From assembly GCA_030374765.1 (NCBI GenBank), contig JARGXX010000096.1, positions 620,001 through 684,000 of the forward strand: 64,000 nt of DNA, written 5' to 3'. This document shows, piece by piece, positions 31,967 through 43,960 of this stretch. The DNA comes from Agarophyton chilense. Lineage: Eukaryota > Rhodophyta > Florideophyceae > Gracilariales > Gracilariaceae. Made by a program: the position numbers and the translations under genes. How positions within the stretch are numbered: the first letter of the stretch is position 1; each line of letters starts with the position of its first letter. The notes under the pieces were generated by a model. It did not search any database. It worked only from the letters and a program-made list of their open reading frames with translations, and was not told the origin of the DNA.

Positions 31967-33493
31967 AAGCCGGAGTTGAAGACGCCCGAGGCGCTCCAGC
32001 TTCGCTCCCCAGCTGTGACTATCCTTTCAAGGAGAACGGCTGACACCGACGTTAACTCGGGATACTTTAGTGTTCTCCGTCGCCCGTGGATACGGTCCCG
32101 TAATCTCCGTATTCCGGATCGAGTTATGGTAATGGCCAAGCAGAATTATAAAGTATTCGCCGACTTCGGCCTGTCCAACCAGTTTATGGTTCGTCAAATA
32201 TCTGTCCTGGATACAGGAGCCGCTCCTATCTTAATTCATGTTGAATTGTTACCCCCGCTGCTCAGGGTTTAAGTTCGTACCGGTCCACGTTTGGATATCG
32301 CCGATGCGAACAACAACCCGCTACGGACACTGGGTACAATTTCCCTCATGGTGAGGTTAGGCTCCTTTCTCGTTCAACTAGAGTTTATTGTATGCAAGTC
32401 ACTTGCAGCACCCGTCATACTGGGTTGTGACTTTTGTGACCGCTTCGTGGAAGTCATCCGTCCTCGGAATAGAACTGTGGAACTCGAAGACGGGTCTACG
32501 ATCCCAATCGTTCATAAACCCTTACAGGGAGCAGCGCGAACACGCGTTCCTCTCCCTGTCGCGCAGGAATCTGTGAAGAAGGACCCGGTGTCTACACGGG
32601 TAAAGGTTGCGAAGTCAGTGGCGATCCCGCCAGAAACCCAGGTTTCGGTCACAGTTTTTACCAAGCAAATTGGTGTGCATGTGGTACAACCGAACCCGTC
32701 TCTGTATACGCGGCGTCAACTCGCCCTTGCGAATGGGGTTGTCTCCGTGGAACCGGATAAACCTTTCAAGGTTTTGGTAGCCAACTTTGGAAAGACAACG
32801 CAGCATTTGGTCAAACACCAGATCCTGGGTTCTGTTCTTCCACACCAGCATGCGGTCGTACCTACAAAGATCTCTATCGCAGAGGTCCTTGGTGTGGCGG
32901 ACCCTAAGGAGGGTGAGGACACTGCCGAAATCGCGGAAGACGGTGAGCATACGACTGCAGCTCCACACGCTGAACACTTTAAACCTCAGAAGGTTACGGC
33001 CCCTATCACAGGAGCAGACCAGACGGATCCTGTTCAGGAATTGGAGAAATGGGATCTCAACCATGTACCCGCATCTCATCGGGAGAAGCTGAGGCACATG
33101 CTTCGTGAATTTACCCCCATGTGGGATGGTTCCCTTGGAACTATTGGTAGTACAGAACACCACATCGACTTATTACCGAACACTCGGCCTATTGCCCAAC
33201 ACCCTTACAGGGCTGGACCGAAAGCTCGGGAAGAGGAGAAATCTCAGGTGGAGAAGATGCTTGAAGCGGGCGTAATTGAACCTGCCCAGTCCGCTTGGGC
33301 CTCACCAGTGGTGTTAGTTCCGAAACCGGATGGATCGTGGCGTTTCTGCATCGATTACAGACGCCTGAACGAGGTAATCATTAAGGATGTGTACCTGATC
33401 CCTCGGATGGACGAATACATCTACTCCCTAGGGAGCGCTACTGTTTTCTCTACCCTCGACTCCAATTCGGGCTACTGGAAAATTCGTTATTAG
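31932..33493 (+). pseudogene. pol: pol part 1 of element B: protease and N-terminal RT, one stop
   Basis: The protease motif LDTGAAP lies at about 32206-32226. TAA at 32270-32272 cuts the same frame, which resumes and runs through the protease-RT linker to RT motifs WASPVVLVPKPDGSWRF and FSTLDSNSGYWKI. The frame then closes at 33491-33493, where a one-base shift moves the reading to the frame of the next entry. Product role: maturation protease and reverse transcriptase. Confidence 0.9.
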
Positions 33494-36467
33494 GGAGGAA
33501 GATCGAGACAAAACGGCTTTCGTGTGTCATCAAGGACTTTTCCGATTCCGGAGGATGCTTTTTGGGTTGACAAATGCCCCCGCAACGTTTCAACGGGCGA
33601 TAGACATTCTGTTGGCTCCCTTCAAGTGGAGGACGTGTCTAGTGTATTTAGACGACATTATCGTCTTCTCCAACAACCTGGATGACCACCTCGAACACGT
33701 CAGGGACGTAATGAAGATACTCCGCGACGCGGGAATCACCTTGAAACTCAGGAATTGCGAGTTTTTCACCGATTCGGTTAAGTATCTGGGTCATATCATC
33801 CGTCCCGGACCGCTTTCAATCGATGAAGTACGAGTGAAATCCTTGAAGGAAGCAAACCACCCGAAAACTCAACCGGAGTTGCGATCCTTCTTAGGTCTGT
33901 GTAACGTGTATCGCCGATTCGTCCCAAACTTTGCGGATATTGCCACCCCCCTCAACAGGCTCCTGACGAAGGGACAACCAGTTGAACTGGAACCTTTTGG
34001 CGACGCGGAAGCGTCTGCCTTCACGGCACTGGTGAATGCCGTAACATCACCGCCAATCTTGGCTCTACCCAATCCTGGGCTCCCTTACGAAGTGGACACC
34101 GATGCTAGTGCAAACCAAGTAGGGTGTGCACTGTTCCAATCCTCTGAGGATGGTGAACGTCACCATATTGGGTACTGGTCACGTTCCCTGAATGTCCATG
34201 AAAGGAACTACTCGGTCTCCGAGAAAGAATGTTTAGCCGTTGTGTGGGCCTTAGCTACACTTCGCCCCTATCTGATGGGTACTCGTTTCAAAGTCCATAC
34301 GGACCACGCATGCTTGCGTTGGCTCCTGGAGATCTCCGAACTTTCGGGCCGCCTTATGCGCTGGCTTCTCCGACTGTCGGAATTCGACTTAGAGATCCTG
34401 TACAAGAAAGGGAAGCTGAACACTCAGGCTGATGCACTATCCCGCTTGGAAACCACAGCGGAAACGGAACCCTACGAGGACGATAACATCCCATGTTTTA
34501 TGGTATCGGACCTCGAGGGAGAAGCTCAACCGCTGACGGATGATGTTTGTGACGATATAATCGTCAAGAAGAGTCTGGATTCGCCGACCGGCTCTTTTAT
34601 ACCTATCTCTCCAGAGGAGATGATACGCGAGCAACAGATCGACCCATTCTGTACACGGATTCGGGCTCGCCTCAACGGAGGATCTCTGTTACCTTTCGAG
34701 GACGACGATCAGGGTTACCTAATCAGGACCGTTGGACCTCGCCCGAGGATAGTGGTGCCGCACACCCTACAACAGAGGGTATTACACCTCACTCACTATG
34801 TGAAGGTTGGCGCCCACCCCGGGGGAAGAAACCTGTACCTCACGTTGAGAAGGGACTTTTACTGGCCGGCAATGGCATTTGATTGTTATGCCGTTAGACG
34901 GGCCTGCGCCAAGTGCGCCAAGAATGACGTCAAACTTCGGAAGCACTCTAAGAAGTTGACGCTGTTCCAGGCACGGGCTCCACTCTACTTCGTGGCCATA
35001 GACATCCTAGGGAAGTTTATCAGGACGCCCCGAGGTCATCGGTATCTGCTTGTCATTTCTGACAGATTCTCTAAGCTAACGAGAACTGTGCCGCTGAAGT
35101 GGATCACCGCCGCTACCGTCGCGCAAGCGTTCGTGGCCCATTTGGTGTTCGTATATGGACCGCCGGTGCAGTTGTTATCCGACAACGGAGGGCAATTCGC
35201 ATCAAAGTTCTTTCAGGATGTATGTCGAATCCTTGATGTAAGGAATTTATTTGTTACTACGTATCACCCTCAGGGGAATGGCCAGGTGGAGAGGTTTAAC
35301 CGCACGATACTCAAAGCTTTGAGATCGTATGTTGCGGATCACCCCAAAAATTGGGACTTGTACACAGACGCTATCACGTATGCATACAACACTCAGGTAC
35401 ATCGGGTTACATCGTTATCTCCATTCGAACTGGTACTGTCGAGGACACCGCCGCCGGTCGCCATCGAGGCTCAACCGACGCTGTCGACGTACCCGTCACC
35501 GGGATTGTACCGAGAAGCCTGTAAGGAGTGGCTTACGAAGATGGTGCCGATAGCCCGGAAAGCAATGGACAAAGCTCAACGCGCCTACAAGAAGGAATTT
35601 GACAATCGGGTTCGCAAACCTCTACCTCAGGTGGAGCCCGACGACTTCGTCTTCCTTCGAAAGGAATACTACAATCCTGAAAAGGAACGTAGGCACAAGC
35701 TTTCGCCAATTGTGGACGGACCCTATCGTGTGGTTTCTGTAGACCCGGACACGGTGGTATTGGATATCGCTAACAGCCACGAACGGATCTCCAGGGACCG
35801 CATCACACGAGCGCCCAACCCAAATGTGGAAGTGATGTCGGCACCAACGCCCTCCACAGGGGATGATTCAACGGAAGCTAACCCGTCAGGCGGAGATTCG
35901 AACACCCGCCCCGTTATACTTCCGCACTCGGAACGTGGTTTAACCGACCTACCGGAAACTTCGGATAATCCCGAACCTGGGCCCGCTCCCTCAAGGGCCC
36001 AGTCAACGAACTCTTACAGAGTTACTCCCCCACTGGAGGTAATCAAGCCTCCTGGTTCTCCGCCTAAGGAGGGGGAGAAGGACTTAGTTCCTTCGCAGGA
36101 CAATGCTTCGGCGTCAGCCAGTCGCCCTAACAGGGAATCTAGTTCTCACAGTGAGACGGCGAGCCCGACCAAGCCGGCGACAGAGAAGTCACAACCCCAG
36201 CGTATGGGTAGCGACATCACCGCCGACCCAGCCGAGCACGACGTCAGAAAAGATGACGAAACCCCGCCTAGGGAGAGTCGTGTGGAGAACTCCGCACCCG
36301 GAACGCCTACAGAGCCGACGATCACCCGCCGCCGCGGACAAGACACTGAGGTGTTGCACACTCAAACCCCGCTTTCTCGGAAACGAGCTGTGTCAGCGGA
36401 CCCGCACGGGGAAGATCTCGACGACGAGGTTGACCAAATTTGGCTCTCCGTTATGGAATGGGAATAG
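33494..36467 (+). pseudogene. pol: pol part 2 of element B: RT, RNase H, integrase, 981-codon open frame
   Basis: This open run begins with EEDRDKTAF, the direct continuation of the RT in the previous entry. The polymerase box YLDDIIVFS is intact (about 33643-33670). RNase H (VDTDASANQVGCALF, TDHACLRW, ADALSRL) and integrase follow: HHCC (HLTHYVKVGAHPGG, CAKCAKN), then DDE as AIDILGKF, LLSDNGGQF and GQVERFNRT, all catalytic residues present. A GPY/F-type segment (PIVDGPYRVV) and a long Ser/Pro/Glu tail end at TAG 36465-36467. It lacks its own start because of the upstream frameshift. Confidence 0.92.
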
Positions 36468-36630
36468 GAACTTCTATGGAGACACTGGAACCCTCAGGAA
36501 CGGGAAAGAAATGAGTGGGACCCGTCGAGGACAGCTCAGGAGAGTGCTAGCGAGTGTCGAAAGCGCCACCTCACATCCGCTTGCGGAGTGGCAACCGGCG
36601 CCCGCGCATTTATGTGGCACACGTCGAATG

Positions 36631-36730
36631 TCACCGAGCCAATCAAAAGCCTCTGACGACCAACCGTCGCGCAAACCGCCTCACCGAGCCAATCAAAAGG
36701 CTCTGACGACCAATTGTCGCGCAAACCGTC
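36631..36730 (+). repeat. Two 50-bp tandem repeats, each with a consensus CCAAT box
   Basis: Units at 36631-36680 and 36681-36730 differ at a few bases. Each contains AGCCAATCA, a full match to the NF-Y consensus RRCCAATSR. They lie between the pol tail and the chromodomain. Confidence 0.8.
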
Positions 36731-37016
36731 TCCGTCGCACGGCGCGTTGCACGGGAGCAGTCTTCGTTTCCGTAGCTCGGGTTGACGTTGAAGTCTTACC
36801 CCCCTGAGACTGGAGACGCTACCGCGTCGCGGTTTCTCAACGATCACAAAATCTAAGAACACCGTTGTTATCGGGAAGATCTCAGCTTTAAGAAGAACCC
36901 AAAACTGGGCCGTTTTGACTCCATAGACGGAAGTTATAACGTAGCCCACAGGCCACTCGGCACCGTTTGGACGAAGTGCTGAGACCCGCTCGCAACACGG
37001 AAAAGAACCCACCGGG

Positions 37017-37307
37017 GTGTGTCTAGACCCTACGTTGACACCCTCAAGGGAAGTAGAGCGTTCCAAGATAGAAGAGAAGCCCGAACAGGGAAAAGTGTAC
37101 CCGCAGGAATTCGTTATCGATCGCATCGTGCGTCACATCTACACCCCCGAGGGAGAAGTCCGCTACCAAGTCCGATGGTACGGATTCTCGCCTGATAAGG
37201 ATACAGTGGAACCCATTGAGCACCTTCCGAGGTCTAAGGTTTTACCCTATCACCGACGCGCTCGGGTAACCTTGCCTCCAAGTCTGGATCGTGCCCAAGT
37301 CGGATAA
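37017..37307 (+). pseudogene. Chromodomain of element B
   Basis: The frame is the same as that of integrase but is separated from it by stops from 36465 on. EFVIDRIVRHIYTPEGEV is followed by YQVRWYGFSPDKDTVEPI and a terminal LPYHRRAR. The YQVRWYG-type aromatic cage segment is typical of chromoviral chromodomains, which guide integration to marked chromatin. About 550 bp with tandem repeats separate it from integrase, perhaps an insertion within the integrase-chromodomain linker. Confidence 0.8.
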
Positions 37308-37484
37308 GCCACCACGGGAACTGGTGTGGATGGGACCTCGAAGTGAGGAAGATGTTATACCTCTGAAGAGGAATTGAGGAGAGTATCCCGAAAAACACGT
37401 ATTGAGAGGGAATGTCTACTGGCCCTCGGCCTAGCGCCGTTAGCCGGGGAACACGGCACCGGTTATCGGGACTGTTTATGATGA

Positions 37485-37660
37485 TGAAAAAAGGAAAAGA
37501 AGACCCAAGAAGTGGAGAAGAAGATTAAGAAGAAGATTAAGAAGAAGATTGGACCCTAGGAAGGGAAGAAGATGAAGACGAAGATGAAGAAGATCCTAAG
37601 AAAGAATGAAGAAGATGAAGTAGAAGTTAAGATCCTAGGAAGGAAGAAGAAAAGCAGTTA
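37485..37660 (+). repeat. Purine-rich GAAGAAG tract between converging genes (B)
   Basis: Almost pure A/G on the plus strand over about 170 bp, including tandem aagaagattaag units near 37515-37555. It lies between the chromodomain and the 3' end of the antisense ORF. Confidence 0.75.
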
Positions 37661-37724
37661 TGCAAATATCAGAAGTTTACTATTGTTGCCAAGCTATGGA
37701 CTCTACAATTGCCCGAAGGCGGAA

Positions 37725-39581
37725 CTACGGAAAGCCTGAGGAGGGACCCGCCCCACCTTTGGGATTCTGACCCTGATGGTACGCCGAGGCGAAAACCAAC
37801 ATCTGGCTCACATCCGTCATACCCGGTGGAATCGGAATGCCCGCGTTCACGAGGCCTTGTCGCACACTATCCGCTTGCGGAGTGGCAACCGGCGCCTGCG
37901 CAAGGGTGTTCACACCCCACCCGGGGGGAGCAGATGGACCGCCACCGGATGCATTCACCGCCGCAGCTGAGGTCGTTCCCACTGGTTGGAAGGGTGCAGA
38001 TGGCTCCACAGGGAGTACTCCACTAGGAGCTGGCATGTGGTTATCCAACGCTGGATCGTCCAGGTCTACTGGAGGCTCGTACTCGTAATCGTCGGTATAA
38101 ATGAACCCCGTCGGGTGTCCCACCGGCATCGGTCGAGGCGAGTCAATCAGCGCCCGTGCTTGCGCCGCACTAATGCGAACCCCTTCGAAGGGATTGTAAT
38201 AGACCCAGTTACCGGAGCCCGGATCGTACCGGCCAGGAGACTTGTCTCGCGCGGATCCTTCCCCTGCGGGCTGATTTTCCACTGGAACTCGATTCCATTG
38301 GGTGTTGTCGATCACGTCCAAGATTGGATACAGGTCCTGCACGCTGCTGGCCGAACCCAACGCTGGGACAAGGTCGATCTGACGCATGATGGTCCGTAGC
38401 ATCGGAGGAATATACCAGATACGGAAATGGTCATGAGCATCCCAGAGGAGGTGCGCCGCTACGTGGGCTGACCACTCGGCTGCAACGAAGGCCCAGTATC
38501 CCGAGTTCGGGTCGTGCATCAAACGAGACCCGATATAGTACATGCATGGGGGCAGTTCAGCAAAGCACCCTCGATGGACCTCGACCTTACTCCACCAAGC
38601 TGGAAGGGGCACGAATCGCCCAACCTTCGCCGTGTTACGGATACGCTCCAGTTCCACGTGAGGATACGGGACAAGGAACCCGAAACGGGAGCGCGAGCGG
38701 CGCTCGAAGCGCACGCGTCGATCGAACTCATACTAGGTAAACTGCCGTTGAAGGTACCTGAACTCAGCCCGAAGGATGGGACGACTCCATTGGAGCATAT
38801 CTTCTCGGAGAGGAAAACCCGGTCCGCGGAACTCGGCTTCGGGAAAGGCTGCCAGGTTATCCCCGTAGGAGACCTCACCGTACGTGCGGTAATAGGCGAC
38901 ATCGAACCCGTACTCCGGGGGAACCAGATGGTCAAAGCGTGACCTCTCCAATCGCTGGTAGGCCAGAGCCGCCATCGCTGCGCGCGCCTTTTCCAGGGAC
39001 TCCCCGCGACCGCGGTATAGATACTGAGGCTCTATGGCTACCTGCGCCCTCCAATCGGGAGAACGTACAACCTCGACAGATAGGCCACCCGGCAATAAGC
39101 CGTCCTCCACGTAGGAGTCGATGAGCTCATCGTCGCGAACCGCTGTCGGATGGAACCACGGAGGGCGGGAATATATCACCGGACCGGTAAGGGGACTCCA
39201 CCTTCGAAAGGATTCGTTTGAGATCCAACCTCTGGAGTTTGCTACTAAGGGCATCGCATGAGCGGAGTTCCACGCTACCGCGTTAATGTCCAAATTCTCC
39301 TGAGGATGTCGGTTGCTCGCCGAGGCGGAAGGTTCGGTACCTGACGGAGCCGCATCCAAACCGGAGAAATATCCACCCTGCTGGGGAGCTTCGTTTTCCG
39401 CCGGCGCGGAGGCCGATGGCCCCGAGAGTGCGTTGAGGACGTATGGGTTCATTCCCTTGAGAGGGCTGGTTGAGACTGCTGTTGCGAGAAGTTGCTTATC
39501 GCCGAAAGTCGGAGGAGTAGAAGAAAGTTGTACCGATGTGCCGGTTTTGTGGCGATCCTCAAAAGTGGTGAAGGACCCCAT
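37725..39581 (-). pseudogene. Antisense accessory ORF of element B, about 618 codons with one TAG
   Basis: ATG at 39579-39581 (the frame opens after a TAA a little upstream); TAG at 38733-38735; the same frame then continues to the stop at 37725. Apart from that one codon the frame is open throughout, and codons on both sides align with element A. The N-terminal part is Ser/Ala/Pro-rich; motifs include RPPWFHPTAVRDDELIDSYV, RGCFAELPPCMYYIGS, SGYW, HLLWDAHDHFRIWY and NWVYYNPFEG. No transmembrane or zinc motif and no known family is recognised. It starts about 80 bp from the 3' LTR and converges on pol. Confidence 0.78.
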
Positions 39582-39649
39582 TGGGAGAGAAGTATGTATA
39601 GTGACCGGAAAGCGAGACACCCGCGGCTCGGAATGTTCTTCCTCGTCTT

Positions 39650-39662
39650 AGGGAGGGGGAGA
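39650..39662 (+). other. Polypurine tract of element B
   Basis: agggagggggaga directly before the TG of the 3' LTR. Confidence 0.88.
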
Positions 39663-40514
39663 TGTAGAGCAACGCCCAGTTAGGGGATACTTGAAGATGC
39701 AACTCATAGAATGAGGATTGAACCCTCCAAGGGTTATGACTATGATCCCCTCTAAGGTGTGCTGAGGTGGCACTGTTTTCTGGTTAGAGTTCGCCTATGA
39801 AGTGACAATTCGGATGGCCCATGGTTGGATTGGCCCCGTGATACACGTGGCTTAGTTTTGGCACCGATTTTCGGATATTTGTTAGAACGTTGGACTTTTG
39901 GGGCCTGACAGTGGGATCTCCACGTGTATGGCCCTGAGCAGGTGTGCACTGCTGTAACTAGTAGAGTTTAGTTAGTGGCCCCTACTTAGGGAGACGAGAT
40001 CTGACAGTCCGAAAGCTCAGAGTAAATGGTAACCAAGGTTGGTCTTCGATGCCTTCAGAGGTTCTTCGTCGCCATCGTTTCGGCCTTACAACCCGGAACG
40101 GGCTCTGGTTAGCAACGCCTGCGTAGGGACACGACTCCACTTGGCGTGGGGGTTCTGCTTACTTGTTGCGTGCTTTTTGTGTTTCCTTTCGAGGACAGGT
40201 TTTCGCCCCTGTATTGGGTTTCTTTTGTTGTTTCGCCCCTTTTCTGGTTCTCGGGTCCGGGGCCTGTTAGTGCCCGACCCTCGCTCCGTTTTTCCTCTTC
40301 GCCGGATTTTCCTCCATTCTTTGGGATACCCATACCCATTTCCGATCCAACGGTTTCTACCCCTCACCTCCGTCGGTACTGCCGGAATCCCCCGTGGGAG
40401 TTACACCCCACACTACGGGTGGAACGGAGGGCTCTGTCTCTGAGTCTGCCTCCCTCAGGGAGCAAGGCTTCGAACACCTTTAGAGCACTTCCCGTCGCCG
40501 GGTTTTGCTCCACA
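39663..40514 (+). repeat. 3' LTR of element B (852 bp)
   Basis: Same ends as the 5' LTR. It lacks the stretch corresponding to 29262-29333 and has a small insertion (around 39955). Confidence 0.95.
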
Positions 40515-40519
40515 AATGT
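40515..40519. repeat. Target-site duplication AATGT, right (element B)
   Basis: Identical to 28783-28787. Confidence 0.92.
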
Positions 40520-40610
40520 TCATGAGTTCACGCACTAGCCTGTCTCTGATTGCCGGTGATTCGAAATAGTACGAAAACTCTAAGTGCATGTCAGACCAAC
40601 TCAGATTGGA
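40520..40610 (-). pseudogene. gag: gag-like fragment, right half, split by element B
   Basis: Minus-strand reading NLSWSDMHLEFSYYF, then RDRLVRELMNINQ, continues in frame into 28787-28689. A stop lies shortly upstream, so only some 60 residues remain. Confidence 0.55.
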
Positions 40611-40728
40611 GAGACTGTTTTAAGCCCACTACCCGTCATACCCAATCAAAGCAGTGAGCAGGGCAAGAAACCAACGATTTGATGGTACTTCGTGGGCAGA
40701 TAGTATTGCCAAATTTCTCCCAAATACT

Positions 40729-41172
40729 CGTGAAGGAGTGGTGATAACGGTTGAGCCCTGTAAGCCACTGGGCGCTGAAGCTTGCATATGACACGTGGAC
40801 GGGTCGACCTCAGGTGGAATCATGTAGATTCCTGATTTAATTTAATTAGTGTAATAGATTAGCACTATAGTGCCAGGTAGATCTCAGCGCCTCGCCAGTA
40901 CTATTTACTTGGCTCGAGTGACGCTTCTCCCTTAGAGTACGGTAGGCACCGTTAGGATACTAAATAACCCGCTTTGGTATATTAGTTCCACCATTTGGTC
41001 TTCAAGCCATCGTTTCCGTAGCTCCAACCTGTAGGACTACGCAGTAAACGCCAGCCCACTGCCTCAAGTACTCTGGGAGTGGCGCCGTCAAGGATTCGAA
41101 CCTTAGGACCCGCTCTACTGCGCTACCACCGGTCGAGACCTGTGCGCTGACTTAACCCGTCATTGCGTTACA
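40729..41172 (+). repeat. Solo LTR, family C (444 bp)
   Basis: It matches the LTRs of element C from CGTGAAGG (TG mutated to CG) to GCGTTACA. Flanks (atact and acccc) show no target duplication, and no internal sequence adjoins. Confidence 0.85.
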
Positions 41173-43960
41173 ACCCCCCTGACCTTCTCCCTTAACCCAT
41201 TCCAACCAAGCTGGTCACAAGGAACGTTAATCGCAAAGAGGTCTATCTTCGGATCAAGCGGGAGCAGAGATTTCCGACAGAGGCCCAGTAACAAGTCTCA
41301 ACATGGGAATCATAGAATCTTGTGGCGACAATGGCGACGAAACTAATTCAGCTCCCTGTATTCAAAACTCAGCGCATTCAAAAAGCTCTCAAGGAAGGTT
41401 TCCGATCAAGTTCTGCAAGGATCTTACCACATGATGCCCACATCAATTCGATGAACAACAAAATCTTGCTTGGCCATCAAGTGCGAGCTCCAGTTGCTGT
41501 ATCTCATCTGAATGGAAGGGCACAGTGGCGCCCTGCATCTGTACTCATTGAGATTCCAGGTGACATGAACGTCGAAGCTCGTCGGTGAGCCTCCATAAAT
41601 GACAAAGAAGCATTAAGTTTTACAGTAACTGCCCCTTATGTACAAAGTCAAGCGTCCGAACAAAACTCTCTATCAGTTTCTTTATCTGCTGCTAGCCATG
41701 ACGTTGGTGCCAGGTTTCTCTTCATTTCCACAAGGGACCATGCTCGAGGCGGCCTTCAGAAGGAAAAAGCTCGCAAGAGTCGCGGCAGAGGTCGTGGGTT
41801 TGTTCGCAGTCGAGGAGGAAAGAAACTTATTGTGAGAAACAGAGCTCACGGATTGGTACTAGGACTAGGATTTCCTTTGAACAACCTACCGTGAAATGGT
41901 TGTAAGGAATGAAACCCCTGTTCGTGGTTTTTAAGTCTGTTCAATAGTAGGAGTAGACACAAAAGTACACACCATTGGTTTCGTTATGGATACATTCCAT
42001 ATGAGCCAAAATGCTCAAACTGAGTCATTAATAGAAAAGCCTAGAAACTTATAAATTAAGCATCTCCCTCAAAGTTTCAAATGCGATGAGAAAGGCAGGG
42101 GGTCCGACAAAGTTGGTAGAAGAGCCGAGGAATATCCATAACTAGAGTTTTCATCGACAGAAACACGAAATCAAGAAGGCAAACGTTGGAAAGTGTCTAA
42201 AAGTCTCGTTGTTCACTTTAATACCAAGTTAGTGCCGTCATTGTCCCCACGCTTGACACGCCACTCAACTAATTTGCATATATTGATAATACGTAAAGTG
42301 GAAAGACTTGAGAAGATGTTGTGCATTCCATACAAAAATGAAAGCCATAAACGCTGGTCATGAAGGTTGGCAGCACTAGCAGTTCGGAAATAAATTGTTA
42401 CCGGTTAGAGTTTTTCCTGATCAATTGGATAACAAGGTGCATATCCACCATATTCGCTTAAAAAGCTTTCTACAGTATGTATTTCAGCAGAGAAGAAATA
42501 ATGTGAAAACGCTTTGTTCATTTCCAGGAGTAAGACGACTCAGATACGCCATGAACGGAGCTACCAAAAAAAGTTGTCGTCTTGCAGTGTCTGCCTCATT
42601 CAAAAACGTCTCAATATCTCAGCACACTTTTACGGTGACGATACTGAATTGATAAAATTGGCTGATCTTATTGACGGGAAAACAAACATTTCTCCGCATC
42701 TCTGTCTTCAAAACTTGAGACTCGAGAACAATGCCATGCCTTGTACGTCGGCGACCATTTCGAAAAATGAAGTGTGTACTCCAGTTCTTTTCAGAAATTT
42801 TCGTCTTCTTTATCCGTATAAATTGTATCGCATTGACATGGGAGCTGGTGAAACCTCCCTATATTTTTATTACTGCGTCGAATATAAACGTGGAAGCTGT
42901 CGCACGATAGATGGTTTGATTGGGTCCAGCCCAAATCATTTTTGTCTGGTTTGTAAGCACCCAATTCACAGAATATGTAGAACATTGCCGGAAAAATCCG
43001 TTCAAAAAAAGTACGCTCCTATTGCTTCGAGTGAAGGATCGTATGAAGTTGTCCTTTCTAGTGCATGCAAATCGAGATAGAACAACGAAATCGGTTCGCA
43101 CGAATTGGGGGTTGTCATACAGCTGCATCGAGTTCTTGACGATGTGATTCCGAAAATCGTCCAGGGCTTCAGAGACTCCGTAAATCAAGAACAACCTGTA
43201 AAGAGATCTTTCGTGTACAGCTTGCACAGTTTATGCGACCCTGGTTCTGACCCTCTGATTGCATCTGAGCAAAACCCCTACAGCGCATCTGATCATAGCA
43301 GGTGTAAGAAACAGGTCTTCTTTTGCAGACTCTAATATAAAGATTGAAAGGAGGGCCAAATATGCGGCAAACGCTCAAAGATATAGACAAAGGCATAGAA
43401 AAAGTATTAATCAGAGCTCCTGAAACCGATTTAAAGAGAAGCAAAAAACAAGCCTCGAAATGTAATGGCAAACAATCTTGCTCGTATCCACCGAGGAACT
43501 CGGATGATTCCTGTACCGATTCCAAATCTTTGTTTCTTAGTGTGTCTGAGTGAAGGCCATCAACAATCGAAAACGGCTTTGATGGCAAGTATCATGTTCA
43601 CATCGTAACTCATTTGTACGAAGGGAAACGGTCCTTTCATGTTTTCCAACTCCACGTGAAAAACTTCAATCGTGACACGTTTTTAACTGTTGAAAGTGAT
43701 GAAAAGGGTGATCGAGTGATATTGGATAGATGCATTTCAAATCCTGGAGCTGAAATTTGAGAAAAAAGTCCTGGGAGGTATACATCATATCTCGAGTCCC
43801 GTATGCGCTAATTAAGAGAGAGGAAAAATCAAGAAGAAGATAGACATTTTCAAAGATAGTAGCGAAGGAAGGCCGGTTTTTGTGCTTCTGAACCAGTTTT
43901 GTTGCGCAGAACCAAAGCTGTGGGCGGCCTTCAACGTCTTGTAAAACCACACAGAGAGAA
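41173..43960. other. Decayed coding sequence, unidentified
   Basis: Several consecutive plus-strand open pieces (41322-41588, 41638-41835, 42395-42652, 42514-43080, 43344-43553) look like fragments of one old coding region. 42940-43010 has a Cys/His pattern (NHFCLVCKHPIHRICRTL) like a zinc-binding motif. No family could be named; a DNA-transposon origin is possible. Confidence 0.35.

Larger units (their letters stand above)
28788..40514 (+). mobile_element. Element B: complete Ty3/gypsy chromovirus with antisense ORF (11,727 bp)
   Basis: Both LTRs, a primer-binding site, gag, pol with chromodomain, an antisense ORF on the minus strand, a polypurine tract and a perfect 5-bp target duplication are all present. 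Defects are few: TAA in protease (32270-32272), a one-base shift in RT (about 33488), a stop between integrase tail and chromodomain, a shortened zinc knuckle, and TAG in the antisense ORF. The two LTRs are nearly identical apart from a deletion of about 72 bp and a small insertion in the 3' copy, so insertion is probably recent. It landed in an older gag-like frame. Confidence 0.95.
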
